Assembly: GCA_030549775.1 (NCBI GenBank)
Contig: CM060175.1
Span: forward strand, 94,107,470-94,171,469
DNA from: Tamarix chinensis
Taxonomy: Eukaryota; Streptophyta; Magnoliopsida; Caryophyllales; Tamaricaceae
DNA: 64,000 bases
Reading direction: 5' to 3'
Shown here one piece after another: positions 22,998 through 34,980 of this stretch (the first letter of the stretch is position 1; each line of letters begins with the position of its first letter). The notes below the pieces were generated by a model that saw nothing but the letters and a program-made list of their open reading frames with translations, did not search any database and was not told the origin of the DNA. Both the position numbers and the translations under genes were made by a program.

Positions 22998-23053
22998 GGA
23001 CCATGTTAAGGCTGTAGATTCAACTTGACAATACCTTTCGTGAGCTCGGAGTT

Positions 23054-23062
23054 CTATTTATA
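23054..23062 (-). promoter_or_regulatory. TATA box of the 22470-22997 gene
   Basis: On the minus strand the sequence reads TATAAATAG, a canonical plant TATA box, ending 57 bases before the ATG. This implies a short 5' untranslated region of roughly 20-30 bases. Pyrimidine/AGAA-rich DNA (plus strand TCTTCTTCTTC) lies just upstream of it. Confidence 0.7.
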
Positions 23063-23099
23063 TCGTCTTTGTCTTCTTCTTCTTCTTTTTGATAAAGTT

Positions 23100-24239
23100 A
23101 TCGTCTTTGTTATTTTCGGCAGGCTCCCCTTTTCTTAAGATAGAATTTATTCGGCCCAGTAACAGCCCAAGCCTAATCGAAGTAAGCCGAACGTAATCCA
23201 AGAGGCGGGGCATGACATACTAATTAGGGGTTTTTGCAATAAATGAGTTGGACCTAGAAGTTGGATTGGATCAATTCTCATAATTCGGATTTCGGTCTCG
23301 TTTACTTTTAGCTCAAGCGATTAGGGATGATGAATTGGGCTCGGATCAAATTCATGATAGATCTAACTAAATTCAAACTTGGACATGTTTATTTATATAA
23401 ACTCATCTACATCCTTGACGTGCATTATCTCCAGCTTTCAAAATATTTTCTATGCATTCAACCCCCATCAATTCAAATTCTTGCTCAAATCTAAACCTCA
23501 ATTCATAAAAAAAAAACTATGATTCAAAGGCAATTTCAACCCCCTCATTGAAAATCTTAGACCACAAGTCCTGTATAAGGATTTACCGAAACCCATAGAC
23601 TCAAACAAATCCTCAAGCAACAACATTGAGGGACATCTCTAAAAAATAATTTAATACCTCCATGTTTACAACAAGAAAACCTCATTTTGGATTTTTTTTT
23701 TGCAAAAACTAAAATGAAATGGGGATGAAACCACATATTTGGTGCAATGCTATAATTATTCTAATCAAATCGATATAAGATTTACTTAATAGTAAATCAG
23801 AGCGCAAGAAAACTCTTTATATGAGATTGATTAAAACAATAAATAGAGAAGTATCAAATGCTTAATTTTATAATATAAACCATGAAACATATACAAGGGA
23901 GTAGTTAGGATAACAAGGGTGGATAACCTAAGCAAGGACTAGTGTTGCTTCCGTAGACAAGGCTTCACCGAAATGGGTAAGCTACAAAACAATGCTAATT
24001 TCTCCCTCGATATGTCAAGATTGATGCAACACCATGTAGGGTGTCAATATAGTTGGGTACTTAGTAAAATCTAGCTTCTATGAACACTTAAAACACAACT
24101 CATCCCTGCTACTATATTGATAGCAACTAACTTTGGTAACCTAATCCTTAAGTGTATATACTTTCTATAGGATACTTTCGACATTTATATAGTAGAGAAG
24201 GTACCAATATATTGTTAGTAGCTCCCTTGGTTTTATTGA
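23100..24239. other. Intergenic DNA, no gene seen
   Basis: The first part is presumably the upstream region of the minus-strand gene. The rest is AT-rich with no recognisable coding similarity; the left border of LTR-like sequence F should lie in or near this stretch but I could not find it. Confidence 0.5.
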
Positions 24240-24670
24240 TTGCCAACAACAATATTCATAAACTCAAGTATTTATGTATACACATATAACGATATAGAGG
24301 TTTTTTTATATCATGCTCACCCTCAGTATTTGTAAGTGTTTAACATATTCACACATATTAGTATTTTGGGGTTTTATATCACACAAATCCCCAATGTCTA
24401 ATGTAGTTCATAAACTCAAGTGTTTAACTTATGCACATAGAATATTACCTATTGTCTTTATATTGTCCTAACCCTCAACATTTGTAAGTATTTAACGTAT
24501 TCACATATAACAATACCTGATCTTTTTATATTGCGCTAATCCTCAACATCTAATGTAGTTCATAAACTCAAGTGTTTTGTGTATTCACTCATAATAATAC
24601 ATGTGGTTTTTTATGCCACGCTAACCTTCAACGTTTGTAAGTGTTTAACATATTCACACTTAATGGTTGT
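24240..24670. repeat. Tandem array of about 70-90 bp units (in LTR-like sequence F)
   Basis: Imperfect units alternate between 'CTCAGTATTTGTAAGTGTTTAACATATTCACA' type and 'CAATGTCTAATGTAGTTCATAAACTCAAGTGTTT' type, five to six units in all, each followed by a short T-rich linker. The position left of a purine-rich tract and the LTR-like right end mirrors the arrays in copies A, B, C and E. Confidence 0.75.
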
Positions 24671-27382
24671 TACAAATTTGATGCCAAACATATACAATGT
24701 TTATCAATAACACTCAACTCATATCTCATATTATACAATAGGTGTTTATAGATTACAATAAATGTTTATATAAGTGTTTATAGGTTACATTGAACTTAGG
24801 TTATAATTACATTGATTATCATACTTGAAAAGAACCACTTATAATTCAAAAATACCATTTGAGGCCCCAATGGGCTAAAATATTAGATATATTTGAGTTC
24901 CAAAACACAAATTAAACTCGTATGCCATTTTTAAAAATTTACTATTTATTGAGATAAAGATGAAAAGTCAAACTCTCGAGTCATATTCAACATAAGAATT
25001 TAAAGTCAAAGTCAACAATCAAGGTCATGGTCAATGGTGAAGGTTTGACTTTTATTATTTATATATTAAACATTTTGTAATTTTAAGGCTAATTTGATCA
25101 CTTTGCATCTAATTATGATTAAGTTATGCTTAATCCTATTTAACATGTTTAAATATTAATTAATCCCCATAAACATTATTTTTTTTCTCATTAACCCTAC
25201 ATGTAATGATTAGTAGATAATTAGTGATGAACACTTTTAATGTTCATGAAGAGCATAATGAACATTCATACTTAATTTTACTAAACTTCCTCAAACTTTA
25301 ACCAATGATAACATAGGTTATATTAATCTAAATGACAACATATCATACATTAAATTTATCCTAAAAATTTCAATAAACATTTTTAAATTCTTCAACATAC
25401 ATAAATCAACTCTAACACACAGATCACACCCCAAACCCAAGTTTATTGTTTATGTGTTGGGTTTGGACAATTTTGCACATTTTTGAGAAAATGGTCATGA
25501 CTTCTTTGATACTTAACATTTTTAATATAATAAAATGGTTTTAGATGTTAGACATTTTAATACTTAATTTGAGTCAAATAGGTCTTCTAAATTTTAGCCA
25601 ATTGAGATCGTTTCTTTTATAAGGTTACACTAAACTCGTAGGTTTTAAAACATCAATTCGCATGCTTTCCTTAAACGTTTATGTTTAATATTTCAAGAAA
25701 TAACTTATTATAATCATCATGCTTAGTTTAACTTATTATAAACATATAAAAATCTTTCCATGAATAAAATGCATCATTCAATCCATATTACAAAATCAAC
25801 ATTCTTAACATATCAAAGCACGCATAAAACACTAATACTCATTGAAACCCATGTTATAATAGAAAAAAATATGTTTTAGAACAAGAAAAATAGATTTTAA
25901 CTCATATTAGAATTTAAATAATTATCTAAAATAGGAGAGGGCATCACATAAGGTATAAGGCCTTAAAATAACTTTGAAAAATGTTAAACCATAAGAAATC
26001 AAGTAACAAAACCATGTTAGCATTTAATTAAAATTAAATGAGATTGAACTCAAATGAAAATAAGGATGGACCATACCCGTTAATAATTTTTATAAAAATC
26101 TAAGAACTTAGGATAAAGGGGGCATATGGTTGGATTTATCTCACCTAAAACCAAGGCTTAACTTCATTTTCTTTATTCAAAAACATAAAAGAGCTAAACC
26201 ATTGTTTATTTGAGCTTATGAAGGTTTGAATGTGTGTAACCATGGTGAAATAACTTGAAAATATGAAGAAAAAGGTTAAAGAAGATAACATGAAAGATGA
26301 AAGAGAGAATAAAAGGGATAAAGGGTCGGTTGTGGGGTAAACCTCACATAACACTCACATAAAATATGGCCAAGGATGGATGGTTTGTGTACTAAAGTAA
26401 TGATGGTTGTGATGAGTATTTGAGCTCAATAAGTAGGAATCATGAATGAACACTTACGTAGAAAAATTGTAGGGGCAAAGTGATGGTTTAGCTAAGCTAA
26501 AGTGAAGGAGAAAGGGAATGTATGCTTAGTGGAATGTTATGGTTGGAGGAGTGATGATAAGTAAGAATATTTGGGGGAAATTTATTAGCTACGGTGGTGT
26601 GGCTTAGGGGATATGTACAACTACAAAGAAGGGGAAAAGGGAAGGTTTGTGGGCGCATGAAGAAGGGGGGATAATGGGGACCATATGATATATTTTAGAC
26701 ATATATAAGTTAGTTAAACTAACATGCTAGCTAAATAGACTATTCTCTAGGATATTTTTAAACCAATGACATTTTTCATCATAGGGTTAAACTTAAGTTA
26801 CATCAAGGTTTCATATTAGATCTTGATAAAAGAAGATGGCTTAGATTAGGTTTCACAAATATTAGATATGATCAAAGTTAAGAGAAGCAAGTTTTGATAG
26901 CTAATTATATTAGAAAATGATGAATAATAATAAAAATAAAGATAAAAGTATTTTTTAATTAATTTTAAACTCAAAGACATTAAAATATATTGATCCTTGA
27001 AGTTTTGTAATTTTTTGATAAGCATAAGGATAAATTAGGACTTAACATGCTTTGAAGTAAAACAAATAATGTAATTAGTATTTTTTATTGTAATATCCAT
27101 TTACATATTTAATATGAATAAAATAATAATAATAAATAAAATAATTTAAACATGGATAGATTATAATGATTAGAAGAAGCTAGACAATTGTGAGTGACTC
27201 AAAAGTCTCACGTAATTCAAAACTACAAGAAAGATCAAGATAATGAGAACTGAATGCTTCTAAAATGTAAATAGGGTTTTCAAACTTTTAAAGGATTTAA
27301 CAAAGTTTTCATAATGATAAATTCATTTTAAAATCATAAATATTATAAATGAGTTAGGGTTTTTGCGATTTGGGGCATTATA
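24671..27382. mobile_element. LTR-like sequence F, right part, left border unknown
   Basis: AT-rich DNA with a purine-rich tract at about 26270-26690 and a probable right end TTTGGGGCATTATA at 27369-27382, whose reverse complement TATAATGCCCC resembles the TGTAACACCCC starts of the other copies. No coding similarity is visible inside. Assignment to the A-E group rests on layout and the right end only. Confidence 0.4.
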
Positions 27383-27477
27383 ACTTATGGCATAAACATA
27401 CTTTGATATGATAGATGAAAATAATTTTTCTAGGAGTGTTTGCTCCTTGAAAGAAGCTAAACTTCAATTGTATGAGC

Positions 27478-27482
27478 ATTGG
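27478..27482. repeat. Left 5-bp target-site duplication of element B
   Basis: ATTGG directly before TGTAACACCC, identical to 30652-30656 directly after the right end. Five base pairs is the usual duplication of many plant LTR retrotransposons. Confidence 0.88.
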
Positions 27483-28014
27483 TGTAACACCCCCAAATTT
27501 CATAACTTAAAATTTTGTTTTAAAGAGTTAATAGCAAAATCCAAAATATAAAGCATAGGGATGTCATGCCGCATCCAACGTAGAAGAGGCACTTTCTGTG
27601 CCCATTCTATGTCAGGTGTAAGGCAAAAGTAACCTTATACCTAGGCATCAGGTGTGGAAAGCACTTGATTCTACTATGATACAGGATATGAAATAGAGAT
27701 AAGAGAATAAATATTAAAAATAGAGGATTAGGAGTCGAAAGAGAGAAAGGGATATCTGGATAACCATACCCTTTACCAATTCATTTAGCGCTCACCCAAG
27801 GTAAGCACATCAAGCTAATAATCATTAATCACCTGCAAAGTAGGGTAGATCTGCTCGTGGCAATGAGTAGCACTTATGAAAAGGATGATCAGTATACTAC
27901 GTACTGAGTAAGGTAACAATACAGTCAAAACCGAAAATATATATCATAACATACATTCACAGCATACAAGAATCAACACAAGGTAATTACTGGTCTAGTT
28001 TCATATTATTATAA

Positions 28015-28510
28015 TATATCAGGATCTATTCTTCAATTTATGTTGAGTGTAGGGACCTCATTATTCTTAAATCGGTTGAATGGTCTGGAACATCTCGTAG
28101 GATAAAACATGCTTGGCCACTATTATTAAGTCGGTGGAACGGACTCTACACCTTTCAAGGCAGAACACTCCTAGCCACTATTCTTAAACCAATAAAATAG
28201 TATGAAGCACCTCTCAGGGCATAACGCGCCTGACCACTATTATTAAGCTGGTGGAACGGACTCCTACACCTCGGTCTTGACTCTTGTAATCTTTCACTGT
28301 AAATGATTAGTGTCTTAATCATTTGTTACTTATCTTATAATCATATTATCTTTCACATTGAGATTAGGCCCCACTATTCTTAAACCGATGTAATGGTCTG
28401 ATGCACCTTCTAGGGGGCCATTATTATTAAGCCAACTGAACGAACTCATAAAATACCTTGGCTTGACTCACGTGATCTTTCACTTTAAATTATTAGTGTC
28501 TTATTCATGA
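28015..28510. repeat. Tandem array in LTR-like element B
   Basis: Units carrying 'CCACTATTATTAAGCTGGTGGAACGGACTC' type cores (split here for length: CCACTATTATTAAG then GGTGGAACGG) recur about six times between 28060 and 28450, with two copies of a longer unit ending 'CTTTCACTGTAAATGATTAG'. They are homologous to the array in element A. Confidence 0.8.
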
Positions 28511-29639
28511 TTATTTTATGATTAAGAAACATAATTAATGCAAGTGAGACATCAATATACATATAATAAGACTATTCTCAAAGATTAAGATGCTCATTTT
28601 TTCCGAAAACCTTAAATTCACAATTTAAGCACAACTTCCCCTATATTGATCATTTATCCACCAAATTTAGTATATGTTACTCAAATAATAGTATCATTAA
28701 AATACCCAAATTTTGAATTCTAACTCCGACATATTATACATGCGATAACATCCCCATCTTAAAAGTTACTATTCATAAGGCTCCCAAAACCCTAATTTCA
28801 TAGGTAAGTCATAACTTTTTCCATAAGTTCATATAATTAATAAATTAAACATACATCCTTAAAATACCTATATTAACAACATGTCCAAAATTCATGGCCT
28901 AAATCTAATATTTTACATATGTGATAATAACACTACCATTTTAAGGCTACTATTCCTAAATTAGGTTACCTTCGCATCTGAAGAACTTATGATCTTCATA
29001 ATCACATCCAAACATTTCACATGATATTATTATTATATTTTAATCCATCTAACACGTTAAAATAACAAAATTTTCATATTAACTTATATTAACCAAAATG
29101 CCCTTAAAGATAGCCGATAACCGATAGCCTTTATTTTACAAAAATCTTATATCCTCAATATCATTATTTTCAAATCCTTCTTTTATGAACATACATCTTA
29201 AATATAATTATTTTCCACTTATAATAACTCATTAGGCCCATATTACTTTACCACAATTTATACTCATCCACAAAAAAAAATACTACTTAGCGTAATATCA
29301 TTATATTAGCATATCTTTCATTATTCTTACTTCCTTCCTCTCATATAATTCATATTAATATATCATATCATCAACAAAATGAATTTTTAATAGTATAATA
29401 ACAATAATATAATAACACACATAATCATACAAGCATTTAACCCAAAACCCGAAACATCAACTACTATCCTTACAAATAAAGGCTATGGTCTCTAAGCACA
29501 CTTATCTTAATCCACTTCTTTTGAAACTTTCAGAATATCACCTAAGAATAATTAACAAAACATAATTATAATTATTGATATAATTAATGAATATTTAAGG
29601 GAATGGAAGATAAAATAATGGGGAAAAAACTAAATTGGG

Positions 29640-30340
29640 GTCGGAAGGAGGTGTCGGCCAAAAATTATCTAACAAAGAGGGGATCGGTTGGGGTTGCCAA
29701 GCAAAGGAAGGCTAGCAGCGGCACAACCTGCCATTTCTAGGGGGTTGTAGCATCAATAAAGGCTGAAAGGAGGGGGTGGAATTGGCGGAGTTGGCCAAAA
29801 GGAGGGGGTGAGAAATGGTGGGAAAATGGTTGCAGCAAAGGTAGGGGATTCGGTGAGGGTTGGTGCAACAAAGAGGAAAGGCTTGGTGGAAGTTGCCGGT
29901 AGTTGATTTTGTTTGTAGCTTGGGGGTGGTTATGGAAAATTTTTCTATATCTAGGGGAAGAGTTTCATAAGCTCTTGCTGCAGCTAGGGGGAGTTTCAAT
30001 AGCTCTTGCTAAAGCTACGATGAAGGTGAAAGTTGCCAAGAAAATGTGGTCGATGGAGGAGTGTGTTGTAGGAAAAAATGGTGAAGCTGAGGGGTGATAA
30101 TGGGGGCTTCTTTCTTACGTGAAGGAGATCGGGAGAAGGAGGGAGTGTGTGGGATGTTTTGGGTGGGGTTAATTTACGACAAAAAATGAAGGGGTGAAGG
30201 GGTTAAGAAGAAGATGGCATGTAAGGAAAGGAGGAGCAAAACAAGGAGAGTAAAGCAAGGGGGAGGGAATCATGAATGCAGGGCAGGCGTGTGCTATGAG
30301 GGTGGCGTGCCGGGGTAGAGGGAGAGTATGGTGAGGTAAG
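29640..30340. repeat. Purine-rich tract in element B
   Basis: The plus strand is rich in GGGG, GGAGG and AAGGAAAGG. No protein similarity is found in the frames it creates. It is the counterpart of the purine tracts in A, C, D, E and F. Confidence 0.65.
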
Positions 30341-32540
30341 AAAATAGAATAGGGTAGGGGTAATTTATTTAGATACAAAGTTGGGTAAAATATCTGGGTA
30401 AAAATTATTTGATTACCAAAATAGGTTTATTTGACGAAAAGGATACCGGTTACGACCCAACCCTAGGTTTAAATTTTAATACACTCCCTCTAGCATATTT
30501 TAACCTAATTAAGTTTTATAACAAATAAGTCATAATAATATTACACATATTAATAATATTTTTAGTATAAACACCCTATAATAATTATTATAACTAATAC
30601 ACATAATTACCGGTTATAATTATTAGGTTTTTCTGAAAACATGGTATTACAATTGGAAGTTTATCCTTGATTGCCCAAGATATTGGGATACCAAAATTCC
30701 TAGTTTTCATGATATTGAAGTTACCTCATCTTTTCAAACCCACCATTATATTTGATGTTGTCAAAGTTAGTAGAGAAATTTCGTTGCAAAAATATCCTCA
30801 TATAATTTTCAAGTAGCTTCTTTTGATAATGGATTGTACTTATTGATTGGAAATTTCTTTCAATCAATATCTATGAGAAAATTTTCAAACCTTAAATTAA
30901 CAAGTTCATGTAAATTGTCATTTGGGTTAGAGTTATGTTGTTTTCAATTGAGTATTATAAACCAGTTGTTCTGCTACAAATTGGTAATCTTTTTGGGCAA
31001 GTTTAAAATTTGATTTCCACACGCTAAATGAAGATAGGGAATATTTTTTCTGATTATGCATTGAAGTTACACTTGAAAAACATCTGGTTAAAGAGATAAC
31101 ACTAGGTGATTAATCATATGCCATAAAATATGAAAACATTATGCAACTTTATTGTACTTGTGGTTGCTTGGATTATCAAAAAGTCACCTTCCCTATCACA
31201 ACAACTATTGGAAATTATCCAAAAATCCCTCCAAATTTGTAAGACGATGCTAAACATCAAGAGTATTTGGTTGTAGCTTGTAGGGATTCAACATCCCAAT
31301 AGGAGAACCAACCACCAAACCAAACATCATAAGATGTATACACTCTCTGGATATTAGTGTAACAAAAAAGAAGAAGTTAGTCTGCCTCTAAGAAGGAGTC
31401 AAGTCTAAAGGTCTTTAAAATAACACCTATATGTTTGAAAACTTGTGACATTTTATACTTTGATGTAAAGATCATACCTAGAAATTTTTTAATCTCTTGG
31501 CTCAAAAACCAAAGTAAAAAGGAAGTTACTTCCAAAGCTTCCATCCTTGATAACTTAATCAAAGATTCTTTGTCCCTTACACCTGAGCCTAAGATTACTT
31601 ACATTTCTCCCTCAGTTTTGATTGGTCTGAATCTTTTAACATCTCAACTTCAACTTTTCCTGACAACGCCTAAATAACTCTTGTAAGTTTCCTCTTTGAA
31701 ATATTTTTCAAAATGGAATGTTAACTAACCTAATATCTAGCTCATCCTTGTTGATATCCTTATACGAGGGCACCTCCTCTGCCAAATCCATCACAACCAT
31801 TAATCTAAACCACTCATAATGGTGAGTCCAAGAAGAACCAATGTGCCTCACCCAAGGAGACTTCTCTAACCTCAAACTCTGACAATGATACCCCTATATC
31901 AATATTCAAACCTAAATCTTTCTCTCATACCCTCCCAAAGGTTAGGAACGTACATGGTAATCTAAGAACTTAACTACTATATTATAAGATCACTCATCAA
32001 GTAGGCCATAGTGAACCCAAAATTTTTCTTCATCTTGAACCACACCCAACACATGCTCCTATGGAAGAGGACGATCAAGAAAATGCAACAAATGTTATGA
32101 AATTGCATAGATTCTATGAATTTCAATCATATCTTGATGCCACTAGGAATAACAACCCATTAGATTCAATTGTGAAACTACCTGAACCAATTAATGTCCC
32201 TCTAGGCTAAATAAGGAACATTAAATGTCACATCCATGAAATGCCTCCACCGAAGGGTATGAATGAAAAATTTAGGCTCATTCATGCAACACTAATTTAC
32301 ATATCAGTTTGTATGATAAGAATTTCTCCTAGCATCCCTTACCTCACCATGAAAATCACTCCATGCCCATCTCCACTAGCAATCATGAGTGACAACTTCA
32401 ATATCCATGTGTAGGCTATGAAAGTCTACTAGACATCTCCAAGCAACCTAGGTCTACTTGAGATGGAACCATTGTTAGAGGCTCTCTGAGAGGGTATCTT
32501 TACTTCAAATGTCTATATGGTGGTTCCTAACCTTAACAGT

Positions 32541-33355
32541 ATGGCATGAAATTGTTGAGGTATGAAAAACCCTAGGTGTACAACTTCTTTCTCTAATTAT
32601 GTGCACTCTCAACACCTTGGTATTGACATTTTGCTTGAAACCCGCATATTTGGAGTCAAATTTGAAGAGATTTAAGAGTCCCTTATATATAAAAAGTGGC
32701 TAAGTAATATGCCATTAGCATCATCGATGTTACTTATATCTTATGGATTGAGTCCTAAGCTTATGTTTGAGTTAATGATGAAGTTTCCTACATCATTACT
32801 ATTAACTTAAAGGTACCTTACTTGTCCTTTTTTGGGTGCATCTCAATAATGTTTGCATACTCTAAGTTTTAAGAAAGATCTTTCTATGGGAATATATCAA
32901 AACTCCTACAAATGGAATGAATTATCTCTAGTTAGTCATTAGGGACTTTAATGATATTTCTCAAAGCCATAAAAGTCTGGAGGCTACCCTTCTAACCCTA
33001 ACAACATGCAAAAATACGTAGATTACATGCATAATTGTAGCCTTATGGACTTGGCTTCACATGGCCCTCTTTAACTTGGTGTTGTGCTAAAAGAAATGGC
33101 ATGCACATGCAATAATGCCTTGATCAACATTGATTAATAGTAATTGGAAACTCTGATTTTCAAATGCGAAACTCTCCTATACAACTTGAGCATATTCTGA
33201 TCACTACCATATTCTTCTCTCTACCTCACATCAACCTTTTTTTTCAATACCAGCCTAGATGTATGAGGCCTATATGGAACCTTGATAACCACTTTTTTCT
33301 TCTTGCGCATAACCATTGGAGTTCACCAAATCAGAATCTCATCCACTGTCCTTAG
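32541..33355 (+). pseudogene. LINE apurinic-type endonuclease, broken
   Basis: The opening M-A-(stop)-N-C-(stop)-G-x4-N-P-R corresponds to the plant LINE start 'W-N-C-R-G-x-x-x-P', followed by D-I-L-L-E-T-R-I matching 'D-I-x-x-L-x-E-T'. At 33164-33355 the frame contains the tail leading to 'F-F-Q-Y-Q-P-R' and 'P-I-W-N-L-D-N-H', the usual linker before the RT. Several stops make it inactive. Confidence 0.78.
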
Positions 33356-33684
33356 ACATTACCACCTTTTGATCTCAAATGGAATAAAAATATATTTGAT
33401 AATTTATTTTAAAGGATTAAAAAAATCAAAAGCCTAATTGGAAAGTATTGAAAATCAAAGTGTTATTAACCCCATCAAAGCCAACATCAAGTGTGAGTAA
33501 AACATAAGATTTACTCCTTAAGAAGCCTTATCTCAAGAAGAATAGTTCTAGAGGACTAAAACTAAAATGGACAAGTTTTTTCTTGGTGATTAAAACATAA
33601 AAATATTTCATAACTAAACATTAAAAAAGAGAAGAAGAAATAAGATCATATCCCTTAAAGGAGCTTATGGGGAATGGATAAGTA

Positions 33685-34980
33685 ATGCAAAATCAGTTAA
33701 TCACAATGTCCTACATCTTTACACACTTTAAGGATTTTTCAACGATTTATTTATGTAGTAGAACAATTTTACAACAATTGAACCCTATGTGGCTATCAAG
33801 AATGACTTGGGAGGAAGTTGATGCTATCTTGGATCCTATTAACAAGCATAAAACTCATGCAAGTCTTTTATCTATAGAGCCACATAAGGATCCTATACCT
33901 GATGGAATTCACATATGTTTCTTCCAACATTTCTATAACTTCCTTATGGTTTCCATTCATGATCTTGTTAAACATGCATGGGAAATGGGTAATTTTGAAA
34001 AATCCCTTAATGATTATCTCATTTTCCACATTCCTAAATTCCTGAAATCTGAGATAATTTCTCATTATCAATCCATCAACCTCTATGATACACTTTACAA
34101 TATCATCTCAAAATCCATTATCTTAAGGCTACAATCTATTCTACAATCTCATATTAGGCCTTTCCAAGGTGTTTTTCTGTAGGGTGCCAAGCTAGTAAAA
34201 ACATTATCATCACTAGATAAAGCATCCATTTTCTTTAGCTTTGAAGAAAGAGTAAAGAAGGCTTCCTCTCTATTAAAACTAATATTTCTAAAGCCTTCGA
34301 TAAACTTGAATGGATTTTTACTCACCAAGTTCTTATTTGATTTAATATTCCAAATGACCTTATCGAGCTCATTATATTTTGTGTTTCCACACCATCTTTT
34401 AAGTAATTGTCAATGGAACACCTTCTTCTATATTTTACTCATCTAGAGTGAGATAAGAAGATCCTATTTCCTCATATATCTTTATTATGTATACGAAGGT
34501 TCTTTTTGCCTCCATTCAATAAGTGATCCCTAATCATGCTTGGGATCCTATTATTATAGTTAAAAAATAAAACGCTTTTCTCTCACCTCTAGTTTGTGAG
34601 CATATATATATTTGCAAAAGCAAATGATAAAAGTATCCAAACTATCAAGAAAACACTCCATGTTTTCTATAATATGTTTAGCTAAAGCATCAATCTAGAT
34701 AAGTAAAGACTTTTCATTTCCTCTAACATCATTAGTGAAGCTCAAGCTGAAATCTATCTTGCTCTTAATATCCTTCTTACAATGGATAATGGGTTATACT
34801 TTAGGTATAATACACTACTTCAAGCCCTAGAAGTCCCACTTCCATATTCAAAGCTCTTATTGATGAATTAAAAGCCAAAGTTTTCACTTGGAAGGCTAAG
34901 ACATTATCCCTTGATTAAAGACTTACTCTTGTTAAGGCCTCCTTGAAATCCCTCCATATTTTTGTCATTAAAGTTGGCAA
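33685..34980 (+). pseudogene. LINE reverse transcriptase, broken
   Basis: The open stretch 33685-34182 contains D-P-I-P-D-G-I-H-I-C-F-F-Q (for the usual G-P-D-G-x-x-x-x-F-x), I-F-H-I-P-K, S-H-Y-Q-S-I-N-L (for Y-R-P-I-S-L) and I-I-S-K-S-I-I-L-R-L-Q-S-I-L, in the correct order for L1-clade plant RTs. After the stop near 34180, decayed similarity continues. The catalytic F/Y-A-D-D motif should lie at about 34593-34604 before F-A-K-A-N-D, but reads F-V-S-I, so the aspartates are lost. The 'G-L-S-I-N-L-D-K-S-R'-like block follows near 34680-34720. Confidence 0.88.

Larger units (their letters stand above)
27483..30651. mobile_element. LTR-like element B, probable solo LTR, 3169 bp
   Basis: Starts TGTAACACCCCCAAATTTC and ends CATGGTATTACA, flanked by perfect ATTGG duplications, which fixes both borders. 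TG...CA ends, 5-bp duplication and absence of any gag-pol fit a solo LTR left by recombination. It shares 'TACTACGTACTGAGTAAGGTAAC' (27896-27918) and the 'CCACTATTATTAAGC' tandem units (28015-28510) with element A. A purine-rich tract occupies about 29640-30340; open frames there (29712-30378, both strands) are low complexity. The surrounding sequence seems to be a LINE ORF1 relic. Confidence 0.85.
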
